64,000 nt of DNA from Thermanaerothrix solaris (GCF_032334255.1 NZ_JAUHMF010000001.1:372001-436000); one strand, 5' to 3'. Shown: positions 36,265 to 45,057, numbered from the stretch's first letter. Made by a program: numbers and translations. The notes: a model not told the origin generated them from the letters alone.

Positions 36265-38250
36265 GTGACCAAAGAATCTATGAAGCGCAAAAACGAACAA
36301 CATCAACGCTTGTTTTTAGTCATCTCTCTAATGCTTGGGTTGGTGTTTGTTGGGGGATTGGTTCATTGGGCTCAGACTGTTAGTGGTCTGGGCTTTTTTG
36401 TTATATCTTGGAAATGGCGATTGGGTTTAGGGGGATGGATTGGTCTGGCTATTCTTTGGGCAGGATTGTTGATTACTGCTTATTTTCACGATATCACACC
36501 GTCTTTGTGGTTACAACGAACCATAACGTCGCGGATAGCTCGTTTTTGCGGTTTTGTCATTGCAATGGGTTTTATGATGATTCCGGTGGTTGCCATAAGT
36601 GGATGGTTGCCACATCCCGAAGTTTGGGAAGCCTTTCCAGCACGATTGATGTTATTAAGCGCTGGGATTTTTTTCGGTGGAATGGGAATCTCGTTGGTAA
36701 CAAATGATGAGATTGGTTGGTTGGGATGGATAGGAAGCGCTTTGGTTTCGGGTATTGGATTTATTCTATTGCAGTATTTACCGGGGATTAGTTCTTATCC
36801 TCTTTCTCTAGGTTGGTCTGAGGCCAGTCGTTATTATTATGGCTCACTATTTTTCGCCAGGCGCATCTATGGCGTTTCCGTGCCCCTTTCGCCACTTCAT
36901 CCGGCCCGCTATATGCTGTTGGCGATCCCGTTTGCATTGGGCCACCTTCCGTTATGGGTACATCGGTTTTGGCAAATTGCCTTATGGTTAGGAATGAGCC
37001 TCGCTACTTCAGCGGCTCTGGTAAAAAGATTGCCAATTGGAAATCGGCTTGCGCGTTTTTGGGCTGTCATTTGGGGAGCATTGTTCCTGTTGCAAGGGCC
37101 GGTGTATTATCACCTCACCTTGTGTGTCATCCCTGTATTATTGTTTTTTGATGCTAAAAAGCCCTGGCGCACATTGTTGGTGGTCCTAATCACCTCACTT
37201 TGGGCAGGGGTCTGCCGTATTAATTGGTTTCCTGTGCCCGGGGCACTGGCAATTTTTTTGTGGCTGCTTGAAGAACCTATCGGGGAACAACCTTTTTATC
37301 TTTACTACAGATGGCCTCTTATATTCGGCGTATTGGGTTTGGCTGTAGCCTTCGCTGCGCAAGCGGTATATATCACATTATCTGGGCAACCATCCTGGAT
37401 GTATGAATCGACATTTACTTCGGATTTACTTTGGTATCGTCTTCTCCCTAGCCCGACCTATCCGATAGGGATTATTCGTGGTATCGTCTGGGTGTCTTTG
37501 CCATTATGGATTCTTATTACTGTCAATGGTTTACGTAACTTTAGTAGAATCAGCATTTGGCGATGGGCGGGAATTGCGGCTATTATAATGATTTTCTTTG
37601 TGGGGGGATTAGTGGTCAGTGTTAAGATCGGTGGGGGTAGTAATATTCATAATTTGGATGCCTATCTTATCTTTTTAATGACAATTGGAGCATACCTTGT
37701 AACCCATCGCGTCGTTGCGGATGGGAGATCGTTGCAAGTATGGCGTCCAATTCCTGTTTTGTTGTTATTAGCATTCCTGCCAGTAGGGTGGCACATGTAT
37801 TTTGCGCACCCCATCATGAGGCTTGATGAAAAAATAGCCTGGCAGGATGTTGAAATCCTTCGGGATTGGGCTCAAAAAGCCACTGCTCAAGGGGGGAGAG
37901 TATTATTCATTAACCAACGCCATTTGTTGACCTTTGGGATCATACAGGGAGTGCCCCTGGAGCCAGAATATGAGTTACTGGTGTTAATGGAAATGGCAAT
38001 GGCTAACAATTCTCGTTATCTCGGTCGTTTCTATAATGATTTAGAACAACGAAAATTTGATGTGATCATTGTTGGCACTCCTAATACACCAATAAAAGAC
38101 CCTGCGAAGGATGCGTTTGCAGAAGAGAATAATGTTTGGGTAGAGAGGGTGGTCTTGCCGTTGCTACGGAATTATAAAGTCGCTCTTGTTTTGCAATCTG
38201 ATGTCGCTGTGATGGTGCCGCGAATTGAAGACATCACCGTTTCTCCATAG
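36265..38250 (+). CDS. polytopic membrane protein, possible GT-C transferase
   Basis: 661 aa from the GTG at 36265, one base after the previous stop; an ATG at 36280 is an alternative. At least ten membrane helices over the first about 510 residues (for example LVISLMLGLVFVGGLVHW, LILLQYLPG, AIIMIFFVGGLVVSV), then a soluble end of about 140 residues. The length and shape match GT-C enzymes that use polyprenyl-phosphate sugars, and the upstream GT2 would provide such a donor. I see no clear family motif. The last 17 bp overlap the tail of the convergent gene. Confidence 0.5.
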   Translation: MTKESMKRKNEQHQRLFLVISLMLGLVFVGGLVHWAQTVSGLGFFVISWKWRLGLGGWIGLAILWAGLLITAYFHDITPSLWLQRTITSRIARFCGFVIAMGFMMIPVVAISGWLPHPEVWEAFPARLMLLSAGIFFGGMGISLVTNDEIGWLGWIGSALVSGIGFILLQYLPGISSYPLSLGWSEASRYYYGSLFFARRIYGVSVPLSPLHPARYMLLAIPFALGHLPLWVHRFWQIALWLGMSLATSAALVKRLPIGNRLARFWAVIWGALFLLQGPVYYHLTLCVIPVLLFFDAKKPWRTLLVVLITSLWAGVCRINWFPVPGALAIFLWLLEEPIGEQPFYLYYRWPLIFGVLGLAVAFAAQAVYITLSGQPSWMYESTFTSDLLWYRLLPSPTYPIGIIRGIVWVSLPLWILITVNGLRNFSRISIWRWAGIAAIIMIFFVGGLVVSVKIGGGSNIHNLDAYLIFLMTIGAYLVTHRVVADGRSLQVWRPIPVLLLLAFLPVGWHMYFAHPIMRLDEKIAWQDVEILRDWAQKATAQGGRVLFINQRHLLTFGIIQGVPLEPEYELLVLMEMAMANNSRYLGRFYNDLEQRKFDVIIVGTPNTPIKDPAKDAFAEENNVWVERVVLPLLRNYKVALVLQSDVAVMVPRIEDITVSP

Positions 38251-39763
38251 ATTGTGGTCGGGCGGTATGGTGTCTAAGGCAAATCGTTGCTAGATGGTCT
38301 TCATATAGACATTCCCAGCCCGGGTCTTGACGGAGAGCCATAATCAAACGAGAATCTTGGGGAAAAATTACCCAATTGATTTGATATTTGTCCAACCAAA
38401 ACTTCCATCCTTCGTCCAGGGTTAAAATTTTCTCATACGTTCGCGTCAAATCTTCTCCATAAAAATCGGTTTGTCCATCTATAAAAACGCGATATTCTGG
38501 CCAAAGGCGGAATAGCAAATAGCCTCCCCAAGGAAAGTAATTCATCATGTTTCCTTGGGGTGAGGAGGCGATAATCCAGTTTGTAGCCTCGATTGGAAAT
38601 ACATTGGGATCAAATTGGTTGCGTTCTTTGAACCAAGGAGAAGTTAGAATCAGGCAGATAATGATTAATGAACCTATGGTTGCCCAGATGGGTAATCTAA
38701 TCTTGGTTTGCAGGCTGATAAATTGCTTTTCACGATTTTCCCATCGGGTTCCCGTCAGGAATCTTTTTATTTGCATACTTAGAATTGGGGTCATAATTAG
38801 AGCGTATAAGGGAATATTGCGAGCGCTCATTAGTGCCAATGCTGTCCAACCCACCCCCAAAAAACGGTGGGCCATAGGAATTGGCTGTCTTTGTGACATG
38901 GCTAACCATAGGGAAAGTAGAATCATTATCAGGAAGGGCCAAGTAGTGAGCGATTGAAAATTGGGGGGAAGATATTCTTGTGTATGGCTAATGAGGTAGC
39001 GATTGGTTACGTACTCGATACTGGTTTTCCAGAGCCGGATACCAACCGGGTTGATTAAGGAGGTAACAAATAAGAGAATTCCGAGGCCGGAGAATTTTGC
39101 CAATTGACTGCGGAAAAAAGGGATGTCTTTTCTGTGCTTAAGATACTCCCCAAAAAATTCTGCCCAATAAGCCATGAAACAGGCAAATCCGGAAATGAAA
39201 GCACCATGGGTGTTAACCCAAATCAACATCAAAAGGAGAGGTTGCCAAAAGGGAAGGGGACGTCTGAGGCGAAGGTTTTCTAACATTCCAAACCAAATCG
39301 CAAGGTAAAGAAAAGTAAAAATGTGAGGTCTGGCTAAAAAATGTAAACTGGCCGCGGCAAACGAAAGGAGGCTCACCATTAGAGAAGTTAGAGGGAGAAG
39401 GCTTGCGGTAAGCGCCTGACGATAGATCAACGACCAAGTAATGGCGATCACCATTCCAACGAAGAGGACAATCCCGTTTAAGCCAGCCCATTGGTGAATT
39501 AGGGCAAAAGTCAATTGGGCCAACCATTCGTGAGGGGTAAGTGGTTGTCCATAGAGGGAATGTGAGAATAAATCTCGGGTTGGGATGGTGTAGGAGGATA
39601 AGATATAGTAGCCCAGGGTTAGATGTCGCCCCAAATCGCCGTCCTGGTTTAACAATCGTGGTCCAATTCCTATGACGCCAAGTAATGTGGCAAGGAAAAG
39701 GATTTCTTCAATCCTTGGTAAACCAATGGGAAAAAGGTACTTCTTCGCTTTCTTGATCGACAT
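38234..39763 (-). CDS. polytopic membrane protein with DGDLGRHL / HEWL motifs (possible GT-C)
   Basis: 509 aa, about ten membrane helices. The N-terminal part has LNQDGDLGRHLTLGYYIL, then IPTRDLFSHS and LTPHEWLAQLTF. I recognise this D-D-HL...P-D-FS...HEWL pattern from a common uncharacterised bacterial membrane family in which the acidic pair lies in the first outside loop, as in GT-C transferases. The C-terminal soluble part has YFPWGGYLLFRLWPEYRVFIDGQTDFYG, also typical. It faces the end of the polysaccharide locus and is transcribed divergently from plsY, so it may belong to a separate unit. Confidence 0.5.
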   Translation of the reverse strand: MSIKKAKKYLFPIGLPRIEEILFLATLLGVIGIGPRLLNQDGDLGRHLTLGYYILSSYTIPTRDLFSHSLYGQPLTPHEWLAQLTFALIHQWAGLNGIVLFVGMVIAITWSLIYRQALTASLLPLTSLMVSLLSFAAASLHFLARPHIFTFLYLAIWFGMLENLRLRRPLPFWQPLLLMLIWVNTHGAFISGFACFMAYWAEFFGEYLKHRKDIPFFRSQLAKFSGLGILLFVTSLINPVGIRLWKTSIEYVTNRYLISHTQEYLPPNFQSLTTWPFLIMILLSLWLAMSQRQPIPMAHRFLGVGWTALALMSARNIPLYALIMTPILSMQIKRFLTGTRWENREKQFISLQTKIRLPIWATIGSLIIICLILTSPWFKERNQFDPNVFPIEATNWIIASSPQGNMMNYFPWGGYLLFRLWPEYRVFIDGQTDFYGEDLTRTYEKILTLDEGWKFWLDKYQINWVIFPQDSRLIMALRQDPGWECLYEDHLATICLRHHTARPQSMEKR

Positions 39764-39861
39764 GGTTGGGGATATTTTACATGATAGATAAACGGGAAGA
39801 TTGTGTGAAGTACAATAAAAATTATCGCACTATCTAATGCTTTATTTGAGGGATATAAGGC

Positions 39862-40458
39862 GTGTTTATATTGGCCCTTGTTTTGGGATTTATCTCAGGA
39901 AGTCTGCCTTTTTCTGTTTGGTTGGGAAAACTATTTTTATCGCAAGATATTCGAGAAATTGGCGATGGAAATCCTGGCGCCACAAATGTCTTTCGAACTG
40001 GTAATTGGAAGGTCGGAATATTGGCTTTGTTGTTAGATTACCTTAAAGGCGTTTTGCCAGTTGCCATTTCTTATTCGGTATGGGGGATCCAAGAAGGAAA
40101 ATTAGTAGCAGTGATGATGGCCCCCTTATTGGGACACCAACTTTCGCCTTTTTTGGGATTTAGGGGTGGCAAGGGCGTGGCGACAACCTTTGGAGTTTGG
40201 ACTGGGGTAACTATGTGGGAAGGCCCCATTGTTCTGGGTTCCCTTCTAACCATATTTTATTTCCTTTTTGACCATGATGCCTGGTCGGTTATTTTTGGTA
40301 TGATCGGATTGCTTTTGTATTGGTTACTAAAGGGAGCAACTGCAGAAATTTATGGCGCAGCATTGGCAAATTTGTTCTTTTTATTGTGGACCCATCGGTT
40401 GGCACTAAACGGAAAGATTGGGTTAAGGTTTCTAAGGTTTCGATTAAAAAGTCGCTGA
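39862..40458 (+). CDS. plsY: acyl-phosphate:glycerol-3-phosphate acyltransferase
   Basis: 198 aa from a GTG; GAGGG lies about nine bases upstream. Five or so membrane helices and the PlsY motifs: SGSLPFSVWLGKLF, IREIGDGNPGATNVFR, LLDYLKGVLPV and GHQLSPFLGFRGGKGVATTFG. It makes lysophosphatidate from acyl phosphate in the first step of phospholipid synthesis. Length matches the family. It is followed 18 bp later by a GNAT gene, probably in one transcript. Confidence 0.9.
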   Translation: MFILALVLGFISGSLPFSVWLGKLFLSQDIREIGDGNPGATNVFRTGNWKVGILALLLDYLKGVLPVAISYSVWGIQEGKLVAVMMAPLLGHQLSPFLGFRGGKGVATTFGVWTGVTMWEGPIVLGSLLTIFYFLFDHDAWSVIFGMIGLLLYWLLKGATAEIYGAALANLFFLLWTHRLALNGKIGLRFLRFRLKSR

Positions 40459-40476
40459 AGTTATTGAGTAAAGACA

Positions 40477-41127
40477 ATGAGCACAAGGTGGCATATTCGT
40501 CCTTATTATCCTAATGATCGCGATGCCCTGTTTCGGATCGCAGGGGATACTGCTTTTTTCGGTAATCCTATTGAGGCTTACATGGAAGATCGAAGGCTTT
40601 TTCTGGATGCCTTTTATGCGTATTACACAGACTATGAATCTGAACATGCTTGGGTGGCAGTTGCTGATGGGAAGGTGATTGGATTTCTAGTAGGGAATCT
40701 AGATCCAAAAAAGTATCGAAGAACAATGGCACACAAAATCATTCCCGCAGTTATAAAAAGGCTTGGGCAAGGTGAATACAAAATTGGACCTAAAACGCGA
40801 AGATACTTACGTGAAGTTGCCCTGGCTTTCATTCGAGGGGAGATACCGAAGGTGGATGAGATGTTATACCCCTCTCATCTCCATCTGAACGTAGATGCCC
40901 AAAGGCGCGGACTTGGTATTGGCAAAGAACTGTTAATGGGCTATCTAAATCACTTGCGTTGCCTTGGAGTGCCGGGCGTTCATTTGCAAACGACTAACTT
41001 AAACCGAGCAGCCTGCCATGTGTATGAAAGTCTTGGTTTTTCTCTGCTTGAGGCTCGAAAGACCCGCGTGTGGGAGTGGATAGTCAACGAAAAAGTTGAG
41101 AATCGGTGCTATGGTATGCGATTGTAA
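40477..41127 (+). CDS. GNAT N-acetyltransferase
   Basis: 216 aa. The acetyl-CoA-binding motif A is LHLNVDAQRRGLGIGKELL, followed by GVHLQTTNLNRAACHVYESLGF, which is motif B of the GNAT fold. The N-terminus (HIRPYYPNDRDALFRI) is also standard. Middle residues 60-120 form an insertion that makes it longer than minimal GNATs. Substrate unknown. A strong hairpin lies directly downstream and is shared with the converging cspA. Confidence 0.78.
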   Translation: MSTRWHIRPYYPNDRDALFRIAGDTAFFGNPIEAYMEDRRLFLDAFYAYYTDYESEHAWVAVADGKVIGFLVGNLDPKKYRRTMAHKIIPAVIKRLGQGEYKIGPKTRRYLREVALAFIRGEIPKVDEMLYPSHLHLNVDAQRRGLGIGKELLMGYLNHLRCLGVPGVHLQTTNLNRAACHVYESLGFSLLEARKTRVWEWIVNEKVENRCYGMRL

Positions 41128-41130
41128 AAA

Positions 41131-41162
41131 AAACAAGGCCTGCAATATTGCAGGCCTTGTTT
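41131..41162 (-). terminator. intrinsic terminator of cspA (shared with GNAT gene)
   Basis: A perfect 15-bp inverted repeat (41131-41145 and 41148-41162) with a 2-nt centre, GC-rich in the middle. On the minus strand it is followed by a run of U (the + strand reads eight A at 41126-41133). It lies 29 bp after the cspA stop. On the + strand it may also end the plsY-GNAT transcript, with a weaker T run. Confidence 0.85.
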
Positions 41163-41190
41163 GGTCTTGTGGTAATTCTAATGGATTGTT

Positions 41191-41403
41191 TTATTGTTTT
41201 ACAACAACATTGCTGGCTTGCAAACCCTTAGGGCCGCGCTCGATTGAGAATTCGACGACCTGACCCTCTTCCAGAGTGCGGTAGCCATCGCCACGAATTG
41301 CAGAAAAATGAACAAAAACGTCATTTCCACCTTCGCGGGAGATGAAACCATAACCCTTACTTCCATTGAACCACTTGACCGTACCGATGTAACGTTCAGA
41401 CAT
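41191..41403 (-). CDS. cspA: cold shock protein (CspA family)
   Basis: 70 aa, a single cold shock domain. RNP1 is KGYGFI and RNP2 is DVFVHFSAI; the N-terminus is IGTVKWFNGSKGYGF. These bind single-stranded RNA or DNA and melt secondary structure. It has its own near-consensus promoter (41542-41570), a leader of about 130 nt with a perfect hairpin, and a strong terminator. The long leader is characteristic of cold-regulated csp genes. The gene symbol denotes family only. Confidence 0.93.
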   Translation of the reverse strand: MSERYIGTVKWFNGSKGYGFISREGGNDVFVHFSAIRGDGYRTLEEGQVVEFSIERGPKGLQASNVVVKQ

Positions 41404-41477
41404 TGTAAATTGCCTCCTTCAGGCGATAAAAGGTATTTAGGTGTTCAGCTTGTTCCATCGGAACGATCAAACAATTA

Positions 41478-41500
41478 GGCTCACGGAAATTCCGTGAGCC
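41478..41500 (-). promoter_or_regulatory. hairpin in cspA leader
   Basis: A perfect 11-bp inverted repeat with one-base centre (GGCTCACGGAA and its complement) lies 75-97 nt upstream of the cspA start, inside the predicted leader. No long U run follows. It could be a leader structure affecting translation or stability, or an upstream attenuator. Confidence 0.5.
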
Positions 41501-41541
41501 GCCGTTCTTATTCCGCGAACTTACTGGTTTCCTTGGTTTTG

Positions 41542-41570
41542 TTTATATCATGGGGTTGCATTTGTGTCAA
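41542..41570 (-). promoter_or_regulatory. cspA promoter
   Basis: On the minus strand TTGACA (41570-41565), a 17-bp spacer, then TATAAA (41547-41542), nearly consensus for the housekeeping sigma factor. Start of transcription is expected near 41535, giving a leader of about 130 nt. The first base of the -35 box is also the first base of the repeat that flanks the insertion sequence. Confidence 0.85.
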
Positions 41571-41600
41571 GGGGCTAGAAGCACTTTTGTTAGCGCAAAG
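41570..41600 (+). repeat. left flanking direct repeat of the IS
   Basis: 31 bp starting AGGGGCTAGAAGCAC and ending TTAGCGCAAAG. The right copy is the same except for one T fewer in the central T run. Interpreted as a target-site duplication; the indel is probably a later slip in the T run. Confidence 0.75.
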
Positions 41601-41656
41601 TAGTAAAGTCCCCTTTGTGCAAAGTTAAAATGTCCCCTTTGAAGGGACACACAAAC

Positions 41657-42955
41657 ATGGATGAACTACTGAAGATGAGTAACCAAGAAATCACCCGCCT
41701 AGAAACAATGCAAAGGATCAAGGAGAAACGCTTGACGCAAATCGAAGCCGCCCGGCTGCTGGATTTGAGCGTGCGGCAGATCAAGCGGCTGTATCGTGCC
41801 TACAAGACCCAGGGTGCGGCAGGCTTGGTGAGCCGACGGCGGGGTAAGCCCAGCAACCATCGCCTGAAGGAGGAAACGCAGCAGAAAGTCCTTGACCTGC
41901 TCTATCAGCGCTACGCCGACTTTGGGCCGACCTTAGCCCACGAGAAGCTGACTGAGCAGCACCATCTCTCTATCTCACGGGAAAGTGTGCGTAAGATTAT
42001 GATCGCCGAAGGGTTGTGGAAGCCAAGGCGGGCGAAGAGACCGCCGCTGCACCCGATGCGCCAGCGGCGCGCCTGCGTTGGCGAGTTAGTCCAAATAGAT
42101 GGGTCGGATCACGCCTGGTTCGAGGAGCGTGGGCCAACGTGTACCCTGCTGGTGTTCGTGGACGATGCGACCGGCCAGTTGATGGAACTGTGGTTCGTGC
42201 CGGATGAAACGTTCTTCGCGTACTGCGAAGCCACCCGCCACTACCTCGAGCGTTACGGCAAACCGCTGGCTTTCTATAGCGATCAACATGGCATCTTCCG
42301 CGTCAACCAGCCGCGCCCGCTGGCCACCACCCCCGGTCTGACCCAGTTCGGGCGGGCTATGCAGGAATTAGACATCCAGATCCTCTGCGCCCATTCCCCG
42401 CAAGCCAAAGGCCGCGTCGAACGCGCCAATCAGACCCTGCAAGACCGCTTGGTCAAAGAACTGCGCCTGCGGGAGATTTCCGATATACAAACCGCCAATG
42501 CGTTCTTGCCTGAGTTTCGGGAGGACTTCAACCGACGCTTTGCCGTGACCCCGCGCAGCAGCCACAATGCCCATCGCCCCTTGCTGCCCACCGACGACCT
42601 CGATCGCATCCTCACGCACCAGGAAACCCGCACCCTCTCCAAGAACCTCACTGTCCAATTCAAGCAGACGATTTACCAAATCCAATCTGACCGCCCTGCC
42701 TATGCCCTGCGCCATGCCCATGTCACCGTCTGCGAAAACCCCCACGGCGACGTCACCATCCTTTACCAAAACCAGCCCTTAGCTTACTCGATTTACCAAA
42801 AGCCTGCTCGACAAGCCGACATCGTGGATACCAAAACCCTTGACCGCCAAATCAAAACGCCGCCATCCCCTGCTCCCAACCACCCCTGGCGGCGCTATGG
42901 ACACCATCTCAACGGCAAACCTATTCAAGAGGCCTCGCCCCATGACGCTGACTGA
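41657..42955 (+). CDS. transposase, DDE type (ISNCY/IS1202-like)
   Basis: 432 aa from the ATG at 41657 with GAAGGGA upstream; the open frame extends back to 41615. N-terminal helix-turn-helix (LTQIEAARLLDLSVRQIKRLYR) followed by GAAGLVSRRRGKPSNHRL. The integrase core has Asp in VQIDGSDHAWFEERG, Asp in FYSDQHGIFR, and Glu in QAKGRVERANQTLQDRLVKELR, the usual DDE spacing. Motifs match transposases annotated as ISNCY family. The frame is intact, so the element may be active. Codon use and GC differ from neighbours. Confidence 0.85.
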   Translation: MDELLKMSNQEITRLETMQRIKEKRLTQIEAARLLDLSVRQIKRLYRAYKTQGAAGLVSRRRGKPSNHRLKEETQQKVLDLLYQRYADFGPTLAHEKLTEQHHLSISRESVRKIMIAEGLWKPRRAKRPPLHPMRQRRACVGELVQIDGSDHAWFEERGPTCTLLVFVDDATGQLMELWFVPDETFFAYCEATRHYLERYGKPLAFYSDQHGIFRVNQPRPLATTPGLTQFGRAMQELDIQILCAHSPQAKGRVERANQTLQDRLVKELRLREISDIQTANAFLPEFREDFNRRFAVTPRSSHNAHRPLLPTDDLDRILTHQETRTLSKNLTVQFKQTIYQIQSDRPAYALRHAHVTVCENPHGDVTILYQNQPLAYSIYQKPARQADIVDTKTLDRQIKTPPSPAPNHPWRRYGHHLNGKPIQEASPHDAD

Positions 42956-43105
42956 AATCGCCCGTCTGTTGCCCTTCCTGGCTCTACTCAAGCAGGCCAA
43001 GCTAATCCGCTTATCCCAGCCCGGTCTGCCCTCCACCTCTTCTCAACCCTTCCATGGGGACATCTCTATTTTGCAAAACAGGGGACATTTCTATTTTGCA
43101 TTGAC

Positions 43106-43135
43106 AGGGGCTAGAAGCACTTTGTTAGCGCAAAG
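43106..43135 (+). repeat. right flanking direct repeat of the IS
   Basis: 30 bp, same as 41570-41600 but for one base deletion in the T run. It is preceded on the + strand by TTGACA (43101-43106) at the element edge, which could be an outward -35 box, but no matching -10 is seen 16-18 bp on. Confidence 0.75.
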
Positions 43136-43352
43136 ATGAAAACTCCCTGATTTGGCCCCCCTTCATGGTCCAGTCTCCCCCTATTTTTCTCTCTCAACCC
43201 TTCAAAAGGCACATTAATACATCGCTAAACAGGCCAAATGTCTATTCTGTATAGATAAGATGGGTTGAGAAAAGTCGGGGAGGTGCGAAAATTATAAATA
43301 TCCTTGTCATTATGCTAAAATTTCACAATTCCAAGGTGATGGAGTTATATAG

Positions 43353-45053
43353 ATGGAGCGAACGGTCCCAAGTACAGCATCAGGGGAGATTGCCCTTTAC
43401 CTGCGAACAATTTATTCTCTATTGAGATCAACCGAAAAAGTGCAGATTCGAGCATTGGAGGAAGTTCATCTTGCCACTAATTCTTCGCTGCATCCTGATG
43501 CACGGAAGCCCACGCCTGACACTTCGGCTTTTATTTATAGTCTCCTCCGATTACCGGAGTGTATTTCAGAGGTTCAGACGGTTATCTTGGGACAAAGTTT
43601 ACAAGTTTTTACACGACATGGCTATCCTGATGTAGACAAATGGCAGCAGGTTACTGCCCGTGCCCGGCGTCGGAGATGCTATTTTAACCACCGCGATACT
43701 CTGGCGTGTTTGATCGCAAGTCGCTCGGATATTGACGATTTGATCCCCACCCTGACCGCCTTTCAAATCGAATGGAATAAGCTCCACCGCCTGTTACAAG
43801 GACGGCCCGCAGACATCAGTTGGGAAAGACTCGTTAATGAACCGGCTTTATCACAAGAGTTGGCTAGCCTTTTGAAAATAAACGAGGAGGATTTAGAACG
43901 CCTGCGGGCGGTATGGGGAACACGATTTGCCGTAAATTTACAGCGAATTGCCCATCGCGCATGTAATATAAGCGTGCGTTTACTCAGTGGGTCATTGATA
44001 GAATACAGGCGTGCCACCCGAGCGTGGTGGGAAAATATCGTGCGAACTCATCCTGAATTATTGGAAAAGCCGGTTTACTTTATTTCTAGTAACACTCATA
44101 GTGTGGCCAATTTGCTTTCTGGTTATGCTCTTTCCAAACGTGAAGAATTGATTCGGTTTCTAAATCAGGAACAATTTTCAGATTGGCTTGACGAATGGCA
44201 TAGTATTGAGCAGCGCCAGTCTTTGGGCGAAGAAAACTTTTTGTATTACATTCTAAAGAAATATCAACAAACTTCAAAAGGTCGCTACACACTTAAAGAG
44301 CAATTGGAGTATGAGAAAGAACGGGGGATATATCGCATTCCGAGCGGAAATTACTTTGATATTGAGGCTCAGGTTATCCGATTATCTGCCCTAAACAGCG
44401 CGAATTTTGATCCACGCATTCGCGCAGGGAATATGGACTATCTGAAGCAAAGCAATGCGCTTATTCTCAATATAGATTACCCCCTTGGTCTTGGGGCATA
44501 TAATCTTCTTGCTCTCATTGCCGAATACGTTGAGCCTATTTTGGGGGTATATGTTATGGGCAAAGCCGCCACTTTAAATGGGCGTTTAGGGGATGTTATG
44601 ATCCCTAATGTGGTCCAGGACGAGCATTCCCAGAACACCTATCTATTTCAAAACTGCTTTAGCGCTTCGGATGTTGCGCCTTATTTAATTTTTGGTACGG
44701 TGTTAGATAATCAGAAAGCGGTGAGCGTTTTCGGTACATTTCTACAAAATGCGCAGATTATGGATGTAGTCTATCGAGAAGGCTATACCGACGTTGAGAT
44801 GGAAGCCGGTCCTTACCTTTCGGCTATTTATGAAATGACCCATCCTAAGCGGCATCCAGTTAATGAGATTGTGAGCCTTTACAATCTTCCTTTTGATGTT
44901 GGAATTCTGCATTATGCTTCAGACACTCCCCTAAGTAAAGGGAAGAATTTGGGTGCAGGTACTCTCTCCTATTTTGGCATGGATTCAACCTATGCAACAA
45001 CCATTGCCATTTTGAGGCGAATTTTTTCCAACGAACGAGCACGACTTGCTTAA
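43353..45053 (+). CDS. uncharacterised protein with nucleoside-phosphorylase-like C-terminal half
   Basis: 566 aa, full family not recognised. The first about 330 residues are helical and charged with no motif I can name. The last about 200 residues contain features of the PNP/MTA-nucleosidase superfamily: VYVMGKAATLNGRLGDVMIPNVV, YLIFGTVLDNQKAVSVFGTFL, and GYTDVEMEAGPYLSAIYEM, which matches the (E)MEA purine or nucleoside site pattern. No signal peptide. It is downstream of the IS, with a GGAG site ten bases before the ATG, and ends at a shared terminator. Confidence 0.5.
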   Translation: MERTVPSTASGEIALYLRTIYSLLRSTEKVQIRALEEVHLATNSSLHPDARKPTPDTSAFIYSLLRLPECISEVQTVILGQSLQVFTRHGYPDVDKWQQVTARARRRRCYFNHRDTLACLIASRSDIDDLIPTLTAFQIEWNKLHRLLQGRPADISWERLVNEPALSQELASLLKINEEDLERLRAVWGTRFAVNLQRIAHRACNISVRLLSGSLIEYRRATRAWWENIVRTHPELLEKPVYFISSNTHSVANLLSGYALSKREELIRFLNQEQFSDWLDEWHSIEQRQSLGEENFLYYILKKYQQTSKGRYTLKEQLEYEKERGIYRIPSGNYFDIEAQVIRLSALNSANFDPRIRAGNMDYLKQSNALILNIDYPLGLGAYNLLALIAEYVEPILGVYVMGKAATLNGRLGDVMIPNVVQDEHSQNTYLFQNCFSASDVAPYLIFGTVLDNQKAVSVFGTFLQNAQIMDVVYREGYTDVEMEAGPYLSAIYEMTHPKRHPVNEIVSLYNLPFDVGILHYASDTPLSKGKNLGAGTLSYFGMDSTYATTIAILRRIFSNERARLA

Positions 45054-45057
45054 GAAA

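Larger units (their letters stand above)
41570..43135 (+). mobile_element. IS1202/ISNCY-like insertion sequence with long flanking direct repeats
   Basis: About 1.5 kb carrying one transposase. The two ends carry related inverted units of about 24 bp, each with a TGCAAA...TGTCCCC-type core. At the left they cover 41595-41617 and 41618-41641; at the right (inverted) 43052-43075 and 43076-43100. A nearly identical 30-31 bp sequence flanks the element (41570-41600 and 43106-43135), in line with the long target duplications known for the IS1202 group. The internal base composition is clearly more GC-rich than the host genes. Exact ends cannot be fixed because repeat and terminal unit share several bases. 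Confidence 0.75.

Noticed and set aside
41478..41500. Perfect hairpin as an intrinsic terminator
   Set aside because: No proper U run on either strand, and it lies inside the predicted cspA leader.
43101..43106. Outward promoter at the right end of the IS (TTGACA)
   Set aside because: No -10-like hexamer 16-18 bp downstream.
42840..43139. Small ORF overlapping the end of the transposase gene, with an inner ATG at 42942
   Set aside because: It runs mostly through the transposase end and the inverted terminal units; no domain or ribosome site supports it.
43191..43271. Inverted TCTCAACCC / GGGTTGAGA pair upstream of the 566-aa gene
   Set aside because: Arms of about 9 bp are about 60 bp apart with no further structure; may be chance.
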